A DNA stretch of 64,000 nucleotides from Pseudomonadota bacterium (GTDB lineage: Bacteria; Pseudomonadota; Gammaproteobacteria; Steroidobacterales; Steroidobacteraceae): positions 496,001 through 560,000 of the forward strand of contig JAFEDS010000005.1 of the NCBI GenBank assembly GCA_018241505.1. Direction: 5' to 3'. The notes below the pieces were generated by a model. It saw nothing but the letters and a program-made list of their open reading frames with translations, had not been told where the DNA came from and searched no databases. Below are positions 54,235-63,221 of the stretch, in pieces (within the stretch, counting starts at the first letter, position 1; every line of letters starts with the position of its first letter). Both the position numbers and the translations under genes were made by a program.

Positions 54235-55965
54235 CTACGGGTGTTCCGGCCACGGCTCCATCTGCTCTACGCTCTCAATCGTGGCGTGACTGATCACATT
54301 GTAGGGAAGCACCGTGCCCGGCATGCCGACAGACTTGCCAATGCGGATGGAAACCCCACCGCTTGGATAGAGAATCACTTCGCTTTCGCCGGCCCCCCAC
54401 ATGGTGGGCAGATAGTGCAATCGCCGCGTCCGCGGGCTGAGATACGGGGTGAAGTGAAATCCCATCCGGTAGTGAGTCGGCGTTGCGGCCGTGCCTTCGC
54501 CTGGCGGCAGTGAGTCCGCGCCATACCCGGATAGCGCTGTGCCGTCGCGTTTCGACAGCGCCCCCCGCGCCGACAACAGATCGGCTGTCAGTTGGCGATG
54601 CAGAATCTGCACGCCGTTCAATTCGCCGTGGCTTTGATAGAGGAGTGCAATTTTCGCCAGATCGTCCAGCGTCGGGAAATAGCCGGCATTGAACCAAGGC
54701 ATGCCACGCTCCCCTGTGGGCTCCCGGGTCCTCGTCGTGGGTGCTGCGTAGATACCAATGGGCTCGAAGACCTCTGCGCACAAGAAGTCCCAGATGTCGC
54801 CCTGGATGTAACTGTTGAGGGCCGCACCCAGCAGATAAACATCCTCATCGCGATAGCGGAGCACCGTCCCCGGCTTCCAGGGATAGGGTTTGAGCCACTT
54901 GCGGGTGTGGGCCAGCTTCTCAGCGTGCGAAGGTGCCGTGTACCACCCATCATAGTTGGCGTCGAGATAGCCGTCTTCGTAGTCATTGGGCTGGGTTTGG
55001 AGCGTCCCGGTGCCGCCAAACCCCGACGCCATGTTGGTCGCATCAATAAATCGCACCTCGGCGTACTTTGGATCGAGGCCGGGCACGTATCGGCCGATGG
55101 TTTGATTCAATACCTCCGGACCCTGAATCTGCGCGAGACGCAACAGAGCGAGCGGCGCGGCAATGGTCTTGGTGATGGAGCGTGCGCCAAAGCGCATTTC
55201 CTGGGGATACGGATAGGGTCCCGCCGGCGTGACCGAGTCCTGATAGAACACCGCCGCATCACGGCCCCTGCCCGACGGGCGCACGAAGGCTTTTGAAACT
55301 GTCGACTCGGGAGCGAGCGGTTGCCCGAAGCGGGACAGGTCGGTGGGGGTTGTTTCTTCGAGCGCGGACCAGGGTTGGAAAGGCAGACGGCTGTTCAAAG
55401 CACGCCGGGCGCGCGCACGGGCTGGCTCTATGAGCTCCAAACCGAGCGCGGAAGACTCAACGGGTGCCCTGCCCCACGCCACAAAGTGCTGCTTGATCAG
55501 ATAGGGAGCGGTCTGCTGCACGAATTGAAACTGGAAGTCCCGGACCTCGATGCCTCGGTACTGGAAACGCACCAGGCCTTGATGTGCGTGGTTTTCCAGA
55601 TCGTTGACCAACATCAGGGAGAGTGCCGCCCGGCTCCAGCCGCTCGGATCACCCAGCTCGCACCAGACCCGGCCGAACTGGGGGATGAGCGACCAGTAGC
55701 TGGGCGTAGTCTGAGGGGGCGTTTCAGCCAGCATTTCACCCCATTGCACTGGCACCAACACAGAGTCGAGGGTGACAAGATCCAGTACGGATGCGGGGAG
55801 AAGCCGCGCATCGCGCCCCAGGACCGTGGGAACCGCCAACGCCGGAGCGAATGACATCCGTGCTTGGCGCAAATGTAGGCGTACAGCCAAAGGCAGTGCC
55901 GGCAGCGCAGCCTGACCTGGACAAAACAGCGCATTGTCCTCCAGGCCGTGCGGAGCACCGCTCAT
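54235..55965 (-). CDS. Serine hydrolase, beta-lactamase/S12 family (last gene of operon)
   Basis: From ATG 55965 the product is 576 aa. The catalytic S-x-x-K appears as GARSITKTIAAPLALLRLA, and YRDEDVYLLGAAL takes the place of the usual Y-x-N loop, with Asp instead of Asn. An additional N-terminal domain of about 200 residues, rich in beta strands, precedes the catalytic part. No clear signal peptide is seen, unlike the paralogue at 1070. Its start codon overlaps the MFS stop as ATGA, so its product probably acts on the compound handled by that transporter. It may be an esterase rather than a lactamase. Confidence 0.82.
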   Translation of the reverse strand: MSGAPHGLEDNALFCPGQAALPALPLAVRLHLRQARMSFAPALAVPTVLGRDARLLPASVLDLVTLDSVLVPVQWGEMLAETPPQTTPSYWSLIPQFGRVWCELGDPSGWSRAALSLMLVNDLENHAHQGLVRFQYRGIEVRDFQFQFVQQTAPYLIKQHFVAWGRAPVESSALGLELIEPARARARRALNSRLPFQPWSALEETTPTDLSRFGQPLAPESTVSKAFVRPSGRGRDAAVFYQDSVTPAGPYPYPQEMRFGARSITKTIAAPLALLRLAQIQGPEVLNQTIGRYVPGLDPKYAEVRFIDATNMASGFGGTGTLQTQPNDYEDGYLDANYDGWYTAPSHAEKLAHTRKWLKPYPWKPGTVLRYRDEDVYLLGAALNSYIQGDIWDFLCAEVFEPIGIYAAPTTRTREPTGERGMPWFNAGYFPTLDDLAKIALLYQSHGELNGVQILHRQLTADLLSARGALSKRDGTALSGYGADSLPPGEGTAATPTHYRMGFHFTPYLSPRTRRLHYLPTMWGAGESEVILYPSGGVSIRIGKSVGMPGTVLPYNVISHATIESVEQMEPWPEHP

Positions 55966-57293
55966 GGCGTCTGGTCCAGGTTCTCCAGACGCAGATCGCG
56001 AGTCTCCGGTGCCCACATCTGGCACAGGATCGCGCCGATCACGAGTACGGCGGCACACGCTTCGAGCGCCACCTGCACACCGTAAGTGGCCACTACGAGC
56101 GGCAGGAGAAATGTGCTCACGGCGGACCCAATACGGCTAACGGCGCTCGCCAAGCCGATTCCCGAGGCACGCAGCGTGGTGGGAAACAATTCCGGCAGAT
56201 AGACATAGACGAGATTGGAGGCCGCCGACAGCACGCCGGCGAAGACTGCAAACAAGGTCATCATGACGGCTAGGGGCATCGGGCTCCACAGAGTGAGCGC
56301 CAGGGTGGCGCATCCCACCAGCCAGAAACTGCCGATCAGAAATGTCCGGCGGCTGACGCGATCGACAATGAGTAAACCCAGCGCCGCCCCGCCCAGCAGT
56401 GAGAAGTTGTAGATGAGGCCGCCCAGGTAGCCGCTCTGGGTATTGAGCGCAGACATGACTTCGCTGACGAACGTACCGACAGCGAAATACGGAATCACCA
56501 GGCAGGTGAAGAATACGCAGGCCACGACGGTGCGGCGCCGCCAGGCAGGGGAAAACAGCTCGGACCAGGTCCCTCTCGCTTCCTGCCGTGCTGTCGCCAA
56601 CGGGGGCGTCACGGCGGCGCCGATCCGGTCGCGGACAATTCGTGCCGCCTCCTCCGACCGCCCGTTCAAAGTCAGCCACATGGGCGTCTCGGGTACGGAG
56701 GCTCTGATCGGCAGGACCGCGAAACACGGGATGGCGCTGGCCATCAACATCCAGCGCCACGATTCCGGGCCCCGCTCACTCAATACAAAGCCTGCAAAGT
56801 AGGCAGTCGAGTAGCCCGCGGCCCACATGAGCGAGAGCAGACCGAGAATCCGGCCGCGCACCCGCCGCGGGGTGTATTCGATCAACATTGCCTTGTTGAC
56901 GGCGTAATCGCTGCCCAGTACGAATCCAATCGCCAGCCGAAGTGCCAACAGCTCGCCGCGGGTGTGTACCAGACCCTGCATGAGCGACAACACTCCGAGG
57001 ACCGCCATGTTGAATCCGAACACGGGCCGGCGTCCGATTCGATCGGCCAGGGCACCCGTGAGCAGCGCACCGGCAAACAAGCTGGCCAGCGACGCGGCTC
57101 CCAATCCGCCCAGCCACACCGGGTTCAGGTTCAGTTGCGGGGCGGCCTGGTTGAGACAAATGCCGATGATGCCAAGCCCAAATCCCTCGCTGAACTCACC
57201 GCCCGAGGCCCCCACGGCCACACGAAGGTGAAACCAACGCAGGGGTGCGTCCTCGTAGTCGATCCGTGCGCGCTCGGGTATGACCGCCGTCAT
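55962..57293 (-). CDS. MFS transporter, sugar/metabolite-H+ symporter type
   Basis: From ATG 57293 the protein is 443 aa with 12 hydrophobic segments. Family motifs are present: GALADRIGRRPVFG between helices 2 and 3, MLIEYTPRRVRGRILGLLSLMW, and YVYLPELFPTTLRASGIGLASAVSRIGS near helix 10-11. It is of the aromatic-acid/sugar symporter group. It overlaps by 4 nt with the hydrolase genes on both sides (57290-57293 and 55962-55965), so it is a fixed part of a hydrolysis-and-import operon. Substrate unknown. Confidence 0.92.
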   Translation of the reverse strand: MTAVIPERARIDYEDAPLRWFHLRVAVGASGGEFSEGFGLGIIGICLNQAAPQLNLNPVWLGGLGAASLASLFAGALLTGALADRIGRRPVFGFNMAVLGVLSLMQGLVHTRGELLALRLAIGFVLGSDYAVNKAMLIEYTPRRVRGRILGLLSLMWAAGYSTAYFAGFVLSERGPESWRWMLMASAIPCFAVLPIRASVPETPMWLTLNGRSEEAARIVRDRIGAAVTPPLATARQEARGTWSELFSPAWRRRTVVACVFFTCLVIPYFAVGTFVSEVMSALNTQSGYLGGLIYNFSLLGGAALGLLIVDRVSRRTFLIGSFWLVGCATLALTLWSPMPLAVMMTLFAVFAGVLSAASNLVYVYLPELFPTTLRASGIGLASAVSRIGSAVSTFLLPLVVATYGVQVALEACAAVLVIGAILCQMWAPETRDLRLENLDQTP

Positions 57294-58189
57294 TGCGCCG
57301 TCAGGAACTGAATCATCGAGGCGGAAACATTCTCGGGTTCTTCCCAAAACAGATCGTGCCCGAGGGTTGGAAAGATCTTCACGCGCGATGAGTGGATGCC
57401 CGTGTGAAGGCTGTCCCGACCTTCAGCCGATACCAAGGTATCGCGAGCACCCCAGATCAACAGCGTGGGTGCGTGAATTCGATTCAACATGGGAGCGAGA
57501 TCCACCCCCACGAGGCTCTGATCGGCGATTGCCCGCCAGACGCGCGCGGGGATGGCGGCTGCATCTCGTCGCTGACGCTCGGAGAAGGCATGCGGATTGA
57601 TGGATACCGACTGCTGCCACCATGAGCGCATGAAGACGGAATCGGGGTCTATGGGGTCCGACAGCTTCTGCACGTCAGCGAGCCAGGACCCGGTGCCGAA
57701 GGAGGTTCCCGTGGAAGAGATCAGAATCAGTTTGCGCGTGTGCTCGGGCCAGAGTTCGGTGAACGTTTGAGCCACGAGACTGCCCAGAGAGTGTCCCACT
57801 ACGTCGACCCGTTCAATGTGTAGTTTCCGAAGCAGCAACGCGAGGTCGTAGGCGAAATCGAACCTCGTGTAGCAGCACTCGGGCTTGTCCGACGCGCCCT
57901 GTCCGCGCAGATCGACGATGATGAGATGAAACTTCGCGGTCAGGTATGGCTCGATCGGCTGCCAGTCCCGGGCGCTGTCGGTATAACCGTGGATGAGCAG
58001 CACTCCGGGGTTGGCCGCGGAGCCCGATTCGATGTAGGCCAGCCGCTGTCCGTTGTCGAGCACAACGGACTGCTTGCGGCTGTCGTAGTCGGCCACGCAT
58101 TGAGCGGTCAGACAGGCGCGAGTCACCGGGGCAGCGAGGCTCAGAGGCGCCGACAGGACGCACAACAGAATGACGGCGAGACATTTCAC
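57290..58189 (-). CDS. Secreted alpha/beta-fold hydrolase
   Basis: The 299-aa product begins at GTG with a signal peptide (CLAVILLCVLSAPLSLAAP). The fold is clear: LLIHGYTDSARDWQP (oxyanion), IIVDLRGQGASDKP, nucleophile elbow VGHSLGSLVAQ, Asp in IWGARDTLVS and His in TLGHDLFWEEP. It would hydrolyse an ester, lactone or amide in the periplasm between the TBDR and the MFS transporter encoded on either side. A weak ribosome site makes coupling to the receptor gene likely. Confidence 0.92.
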   Translation of the reverse strand: MKCLAVILLCVLSAPLSLAAPVTRACLTAQCVADYDSRKQSVVLDNGQRLAYIESGSAANPGVLLIHGYTDSARDWQPIEPYLTAKFHLIIVDLRGQGASDKPECCYTRFDFAYDLALLLRKLHIERVDVVGHSLGSLVAQTFTELWPEHTRKLILISSTGTSFGTGSWLADVQKLSDPIDPDSVFMRSWWQQSVSINPHAFSERQRRDAAAIPARVWRAIADQSLVGVDLAPMLNRIHAPTLLIWGARDTLVSAEGRDSLHTGIHSSRVKIFPTLGHDLFWEEPENVSASMIQFLTAQ

Positions 58190-58190
58190 G

Positions 58191-60806
58191 TCAGTGATTT
58201 TGTTTGAAATGGTAGCTGATGTGTACCCCCACCACCCGCGGACGGTTGACGGTCTCTGCTTTGATGAAATCGTTGTAGCTGGAATATAGATTGGCGTGCA
58301 CGTTCGTCAGGTTCTGGGCGTAGACCTGCACGGCCCAATCGTCCTTGGAGATGCCGGCGGATGCGTCGTACGTCGTGAATCCGGGATCGTAGAACGCGAC
58401 GGAGTTGCCCTGCAGAGTCTTCGTGAGCTTGTCAGTGGACGCGTACGAGCCTCCCTGGTGATTGGCCCCCACCTGGCCGAATGCCATGTAGTCTCCGAAC
58501 GGCACTTCGTACCTGGCTCGAATGCTGCCGGCGAACGGCGGCGATTGGGCCAGCGGCGACCCGAGCTCACCGAAGGGATTCACAATGTTGATCGGCTCGC
58601 CCGCGGGATTTCTCAGGTTGAGAGTCTTCACAACCTCGCTGCTGTTCCACGCGCCGTTGGCGGTCAACGTCAGACCCGGCAAGGGGCGTACAACAAATGA
58701 TGTTTCGACGCCCCTCACCCGATAGTCGGGGCCATTGGTCGTGAAAATCAGATTGCCCGTGACACCGGGGTCGAAAATCGCGATCTGCGTGCCCTTCCAG
58801 TCCTCCTGGTAAACGGCCCCATTGAACTGCACCCGGTGATCGAGCCATTCGGTCTTCCAGCCGATTTCGTTGTTGGTGAGGGTATCCGGATCATAGGCCA
58901 GCGGCGGGACAAACAGACCGTAGATCGGTGAGCCGGGCTTGATGATCGACTGGGCGCGATTGAAACCGCCCGGCCGGAAACCTTGTGACCAGGTGTAGTA
59001 CAGCAATGCGTCCGGCAGGACGTGCCAGGTGAGATTGCCGCGGCTCTTCCAACCCTTGTACGTCTTATTCAGGTGCTTGGCATCGAGATTGTTGAGATTG
59101 CTCAGCACGCCCGTCGCGGGGGTGCTCACACAGGGATTGGGCGGCACATTGCCGTTATACGGACCGTTGATTTCGCAACCGAAGCTGCCGACATTGGAGC
59201 CCTTCTCGAAGTCCTCGATATCGTAGTAGCGGGTGCCGCCGGTCAGGGTCAGGACCTTCGGAATCAGATCGACATCGACCGACAGGAAGGCGGCCTTCTG
59301 CTTGTAGCCGCGCGTGATGTCATCAAAGAAGGCATCGTTGAGCGGCCTGACATTCGGATTATTGGCCGTGACGGGGAAGGAGCCGCCCGTGGCCGGGTCC
59401 ACGCTGGGCGGACCGACCGGGTGGAAGTTCGGGCTGCTGCCATAGAACCAGTCGGTCTGCTCGTGGATGGTGAAGTTCTCCCAGAACAGGCCGCCGAGCG
59501 CCCGGACGCGCCGGTCATCCGGGGTTGAGAGGCGCAACTCGTGACTCTGATGGGTGCTGCGCTCGTGATCCTGCCAGAAGCCGCTGGGGGAAAAACAATA
59601 GCCGGCCGAACCGGGCGTCGGGGTGATCTTGCCGCCTACCGTGTTGAAGGGGTAGCCCGGATAGTTGCACTGATAGTAGTCCGCGTACACGCCACGGGAA
59701 TAGTTGGTGAGGTCCTGCTGCTGACTGACATTCCGGTTGAGGTAGCCCCCCGCGTAGAGAAGCTTCAACTGCTGGATTTTACCCGTGACCGTCAACTGCG
59801 TGTTTTCCCATTTGTCGCGGTTGTAGGACGGGTTGAAAAGCTGCACCGACATTTCCGGCAGCGTTTTGCCGGCGCCGTCGTAACCTTCCTGGAAGAACAC
59901 ACCGTCTGCTTCCATGTTCTGATACGACTGGGTGAGCAGCGCGTTCCAATCGTCATTGATCTGATAGAGGGCCTCGCCGCGAATCCCCTTGTAGGTGACC
60001 GGATTGAACGCCCTGCCGGCCACCTGATAGTTGTTGATGGGGCCTGAGTTCTGGGGCACGACGCCGCCGAAATAGGCGATGATCGCCTTGTCCGTGGGCA
60101 AGCGTTCAAACGTGCCCGGAATATTGTTGATATAGCCACCGCGCGCTTCGTTGTAGATGACCGCGCGGACTGCGAGCTTGTCCGTTATCAGGGGCAGATT
60201 GATGGTGGCGTCGAGGTCGGAGCTCGGGTCACCGCCCGCGGTGACTGAGTAGCCGGCATTGAAGTTTGCCTCGATCACGTTGAGCTTCGGCTTGTTCGTG
60301 ATGTAGCGAATGACGCCCGCCTGGGCGCCCGCGCCGAACAGAGTTCCCTGAGGACCCTCCAGGATCTCGATACGCTCGAGGTCGGCGGCGTAGATATCCA
60401 GGTTGCGGTTGGGCACCTGGCCGGACATTTCATCCAGATACACCGCTACGTTCGGAAAGCTCCCGACCGCACCGGAACCCTCAACGCCGGAACTGGGGGT
60501 CGCGAGACCCCGCATGTAGATATTGCTCTGTCCCGGACCGTTGCCGGCGAACGTCACGTTGGGGACATATTTGACGTAGTCATCGAAGGTACTGACATTC
60601 AGGTGAGTCAGCGTTTCGGCGGTGAGCGCCTGCATGGTGATGGGGACGTTCTGGATGCTCTCTTCCCGATGCTGCGCGGTGACAATGACTTCCTGCAGCA
60701 GCGGGGGTTGTGCGGCATCGGTGCGATCAGGCGCATCCGCCGCAGATGCCGCATGCGCGCTGAGAATCGCCAGGACGGCTGCGGAAACAGTAAGGTTGCG
60801 ATTCAC
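58191..60806 (-). CDS. TonB-dependent outer-membrane receptor
   Basis: GTG at 60806 with GGGAGG five bases upstream gives an 871-aa protein that starts directly with a signal peptide (NRNLTVSAAVLAILSAHAASA). A GTG at 60851 overlapping the previous stop is the alternative. The plug shows LQEVIVTAQHREESIQNVPITMQ, IYMRGLATPSSG and IEILEGPQGTLFGAGAQAG. The barrel includes long loops with paired Cys (CNYPGYPFNTVGGKI, GYCFSP). The C-terminal strand ends HISYHF followed by four extra residues (KQNH), so the terminal Phe is not quite last. It imports the operon's unknown substrate. Confidence 0.93.
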   Translation of the reverse strand: MNRNLTVSAAVLAILSAHAASAADAPDRTDAAQPPLLQEVIVTAQHREESIQNVPITMQALTAETLTHLNVSTFDDYVKYVPNVTFAGNGPGQSNIYMRGLATPSSGVEGSGAVGSFPNVAVYLDEMSGQVPNRNLDIYAADLERIEILEGPQGTLFGAGAQAGVIRYITNKPKLNVIEANFNAGYSVTAGGDPSSDLDATINLPLITDKLAVRAVIYNEARGGYINNIPGTFERLPTDKAIIAYFGGVVPQNSGPINNYQVAGRAFNPVTYKGIRGEALYQINDDWNALLTQSYQNMEADGVFFQEGYDGAGKTLPEMSVQLFNPSYNRDKWENTQLTVTGKIQQLKLLYAGGYLNRNVSQQQDLTNYSRGVYADYYQCNYPGYPFNTVGGKITPTPGSAGYCFSPSGFWQDHERSTHQSHELRLSTPDDRRVRALGGLFWENFTIHEQTDWFYGSSPNFHPVGPPSVDPATGGSFPVTANNPNVRPLNDAFFDDITRGYKQKAAFLSVDVDLIPKVLTLTGGTRYYDIEDFEKGSNVGSFGCEINGPYNGNVPPNPCVSTPATGVLSNLNNLDAKHLNKTYKGWKSRGNLTWHVLPDALLYYTWSQGFRPGGFNRAQSIIKPGSPIYGLFVPPLAYDPDTLTNNEIGWKTEWLDHRVQFNGAVYQEDWKGTQIAIFDPGVTGNLIFTTNGPDYRVRGVETSFVVRPLPGLTLTANGAWNSSEVVKTLNLRNPAGEPINIVNPFGELGSPLAQSPPFAGSIRARYEVPFGDYMAFGQVGANHQGGSYASTDKLTKTLQGNSVAFYDPGFTTYDASAGISKDDWAVQVYAQNLTNVHANLYSSYNDFIKAETVNRPRVVGVHISYHFKQNH

Positions 60807-60847
60807 GAGGCCTCCCAAAAATGGATGGTTTGTTCTTTTGCTTGCGC

Positions 60848-62098
60848 TCACAGCTCGCGACCGAGCAGGCTGTCTTCGAACGGAAACTGCGACAGCAGCT
60901 CGGTGCCGGTGTCCGTCACCAGCAGCTCTTCCTCCAGCTTGACCCCTTCCAGTCCGTTCACTTCACCGATGTAACTTTCGACGCTGATCACCATGCCCGG
61001 CTCGACTATCCCTTCGCCGCCGAAGCTGCCGTAGTCCTGGGCATGGGCGATGAAAGGGGCTTCGCCATGCATCCCGACCCCATGCATCACCGAGGTGTAG
61101 CGGCGCTCAACGAACCGGTCGGGAATCTTCCAGGCGCGCTCAGCCAGCTCGCGGTAGCTCGCGCCCGGGCGAATGATGCCGATGTTGTGTTGGATCTGCT
61201 CATAGGCATGGCGATACAACAGTTTCTGCTGGGCGGTCGGCCTGCCCGGGTCGCAGTGGAAGGTTCGCGAGAAATCGGAGTAATAGCCGAAGCAGCCCAC
61301 GGTGTCGGAGTCGAGCGCCAGCAGTTCCCCGGGACGGACGCAGCGACCGCTCGCCTCCTTGAACCAGGGATTGGTCCGGGGCCCGGAAGTCAGCAGGCGG
61401 GTCTCCACGAACTCGCCGCCGTGGCGAATGACCTCTCCGTAGAAGCGCGCGAACAGCTCATTCTCGGAAATGCCCGGGCGGAGCGCTTCGCGCACGGCCG
61501 CTACCGCGTACTCGGTACCCGCCATGCTGAGCCGCAGGCACTGAATCTCGTTGGCGGTCTTGATCCGCCGCACGTGCAGGATTTCCTGCTGACAATCGGT
61601 GACGACGCACTTCTGCGCCTCGAGGGCGAGTGCGAGCAGGTGCGAGCAGCGATCCAATCCGACCTTGCGGCTGCCGCGGCCATACTGGCGCACCAGGTCG
61701 GCGATTTCCTGGGCAAAGGGCGCCGCCGTCTCGGTGTCCCGATTGCCCACCGAGGACCAGACAATCTTCGAGTGGCGCGATTCCTGGACGGTTTCCAGGC
61801 AATCGGATACGTGCGCGCTCTGGGGGTACTCAAAGAGAATCACCGGGCCCTCGGTGGGCACGAAAAAGTAGCGGGTCGAGTTGCGCAGGAAGTAACCAAA
61901 CATGTTGCGCGAGCCGGTGGCATACCGCTGGTTGTAGGGATCCAGCAGCACGAGCGCGTCGTAGTCCTTGTCCCGCATCATGGCGCGCAGCTTCGCCAGG
62001 CGTTCGGCGCGAAGTTGGACGGCGTCGACACTCGGAGGCTCGGTATCCGTAACCCACAGTCCCGGCCCTCGATCGACCTCACGATATGCGGCTGTCAT
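60848..62098 (-). CDS. M24 family metallopeptidase-like enzyme (Xaa-Pro peptidase/DddP-like)
   Basis: From ATG 62098 (GGGGGAG upstream) the product is 416 aa: a creatinase N-terminal domain, then a pita-bread domain. Metal ligands are seen: D-S-D in LLALDSDTVG, D in YYSDFSRTF twelve residues on, H in VMHGVGMHGE, E in VISVESYIGE and E in GVKLEEELLV. The D-x-D pair and the spacing to the third Asp resemble the DMSP lyase DddP as I recall it, but the Asp expected just after the His is Gly here, so lyase activity is doubtful. It is the first gene of the operon running to 54235. Confidence 0.85.
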   Translation of the reverse strand: MTAAYREVDRGPGLWVTDTEPPSVDAVQLRAERLAKLRAMMRDKDYDALVLLDPYNQRYATGSRNMFGYFLRNSTRYFFVPTEGPVILFEYPQSAHVSDCLETVQESRHSKIVWSSVGNRDTETAAPFAQEIADLVRQYGRGSRKVGLDRCSHLLALALEAQKCVVTDCQQEILHVRRIKTANEIQCLRLSMAGTEYAVAAVREALRPGISENELFARFYGEVIRHGGEFVETRLLTSGPRTNPWFKEASGRCVRPGELLALDSDTVGCFGYYSDFSRTFHCDPGRPTAQQKLLYRHAYEQIQHNIGIIRPGASYRELAERAWKIPDRFVERRYTSVMHGVGMHGEAPFIAHAQDYGSFGGEGIVEPGMVISVESYIGEVNGLEGVKLEEELLVTDTGTELLSQFPFEDSLLGREL

Positions 62099-62240
62099 GC
62101 TCCCCCAACTCGGTATCGATGGTGCGAGCATCATGGGGCAGGCCGCGCTCCCGCTACAATTGATAGTCTTGCAAAATCGCCTTGCAAATTTGCAGAGCGT
62201 GGTGTGGACTGCAGGCAACAACGTACCGGGGGTTACGCCG

Positions 62241-63161
62241 ATGATCGATCTCGATTGGGACGACCTGCGTCATGTGCTGGCTCTGGTGCAGCATCAGACA
62301 ATGGCGGGGGCCGCCGAGGCGTTACGGGTCCACCAGACAACCTTGAGCCGGCGCATTGCCGGGCTGGAGCGGCGACTCGACACGCGGTTGTTTGATCGTA
62401 GCGGCACACGCCTGGCGCCGACCCGGCAGGGAATGATTGTGTTTCGACGCGCCCAGGAAATGGAGTCCGCCAGCCGGGCACTGCGCGATGATTTGAGTCA
62501 CGACCCCGAACAGGGTCCCGCCATTGTCAAGCTGTCGGTGATCCAGACCTTTGTGACGGGATTTCTGTTTCGGCATCTGCCCGCCTTTCCCGAACGCTTT
62601 CCCAACATCCAGCTCGAGCTCATTTGTGAGAACCGCGAATCGGTGCTGGAGCAGCGGGAGGCGGACATCGCGATCCGCTATGTACGCCCTGCCCGGGGGC
62701 CTTCGACCGTCCGCAAGATCGGCGAGCTGGGATCCGCCGTATACGCGCACAAATCGTTGTTGCGCAGTGGCGCTGACTGGCAGAAGGAGCTGCCGTGGAT
62801 TGGCTTTGCGCAGGTGGCGGATCGATGGCCGGAATTTGAGTGGATTGCGAGCAATGTGCCACGCGAGCACGTGACCATCACCGTCAATGGCGGACCCGCG
62901 TATTCGGAGGTGGTCACCCGGGGTAACGGGGTCGGGCTGATGACCTGCGTCGAGGGAGACGCGCGGCCCGAGCTGAAACGACTGAGCGGCCCGAAGCCGC
63001 TCATTGTGAGAGAGATCTGGCTTCTCGTGCTGCCGGAGCAACGGCGCAACACGGCTGTCAGGAAGGTGCTGGACTGGCTGATCAGCGTCACGCGGCGCGA
63101 GGCCGGGTTGCTGCTGGGGACGAGTACCTCGACGCGAAATGCATTCTTTGCGCCGGAGTGA
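62241..63161 (+). CDS. LysR family transcriptional regulator
   Basis: The 306-aa protein starts MIDLDWDDLRHVLALVQHQTMAGAAEALRVHQTTLSRRIAGLERRLDTRLF, with the LysR helix-turn-helix, and a sensor domain follows (IQLELICENRESVLEQREADIAIRYVRPARG). It diverges from the M24/TBDR/hydrolase/MFS operon with a 142-bp gap, so it is its probable activator. The frame is open upstream to 61968, but those residues lie inside the divergent gene and are not preferred. Confidence 0.92.
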   Translation: MIDLDWDDLRHVLALVQHQTMAGAAEALRVHQTTLSRRIAGLERRLDTRLFDRSGTRLAPTRQGMIVFRRAQEMESASRALRDDLSHDPEQGPAIVKLSVIQTFVTGFLFRHLPAFPERFPNIQLELICENRESVLEQREADIAIRYVRPARGPSTVRKIGELGSAVYAHKSLLRSGADWQKELPWIGFAQVADRWPEFEWIASNVPREHVTITVNGGPAYSEVVTRGNGVGLMTCVEGDARPELKRLSGPKPLIVREIWLLVLPEQRRNTAVRKVLDWLISVTRREAGLLLGTSTSTRNAFFAPE

Positions 63162-63221
63162 GCGCAGCGCTCGAAGCCTTTGCAGCGCGAGCCGGCCCCG
63201 CGGTTCGGGCGCGACGACGGC

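Noticed and set aside
60821-62395. 524-codon + strand frame opposite the M24 gene
   Set aside because: The - strand frame carries the metal ligands and ribosome site; the + frame is a shadow.
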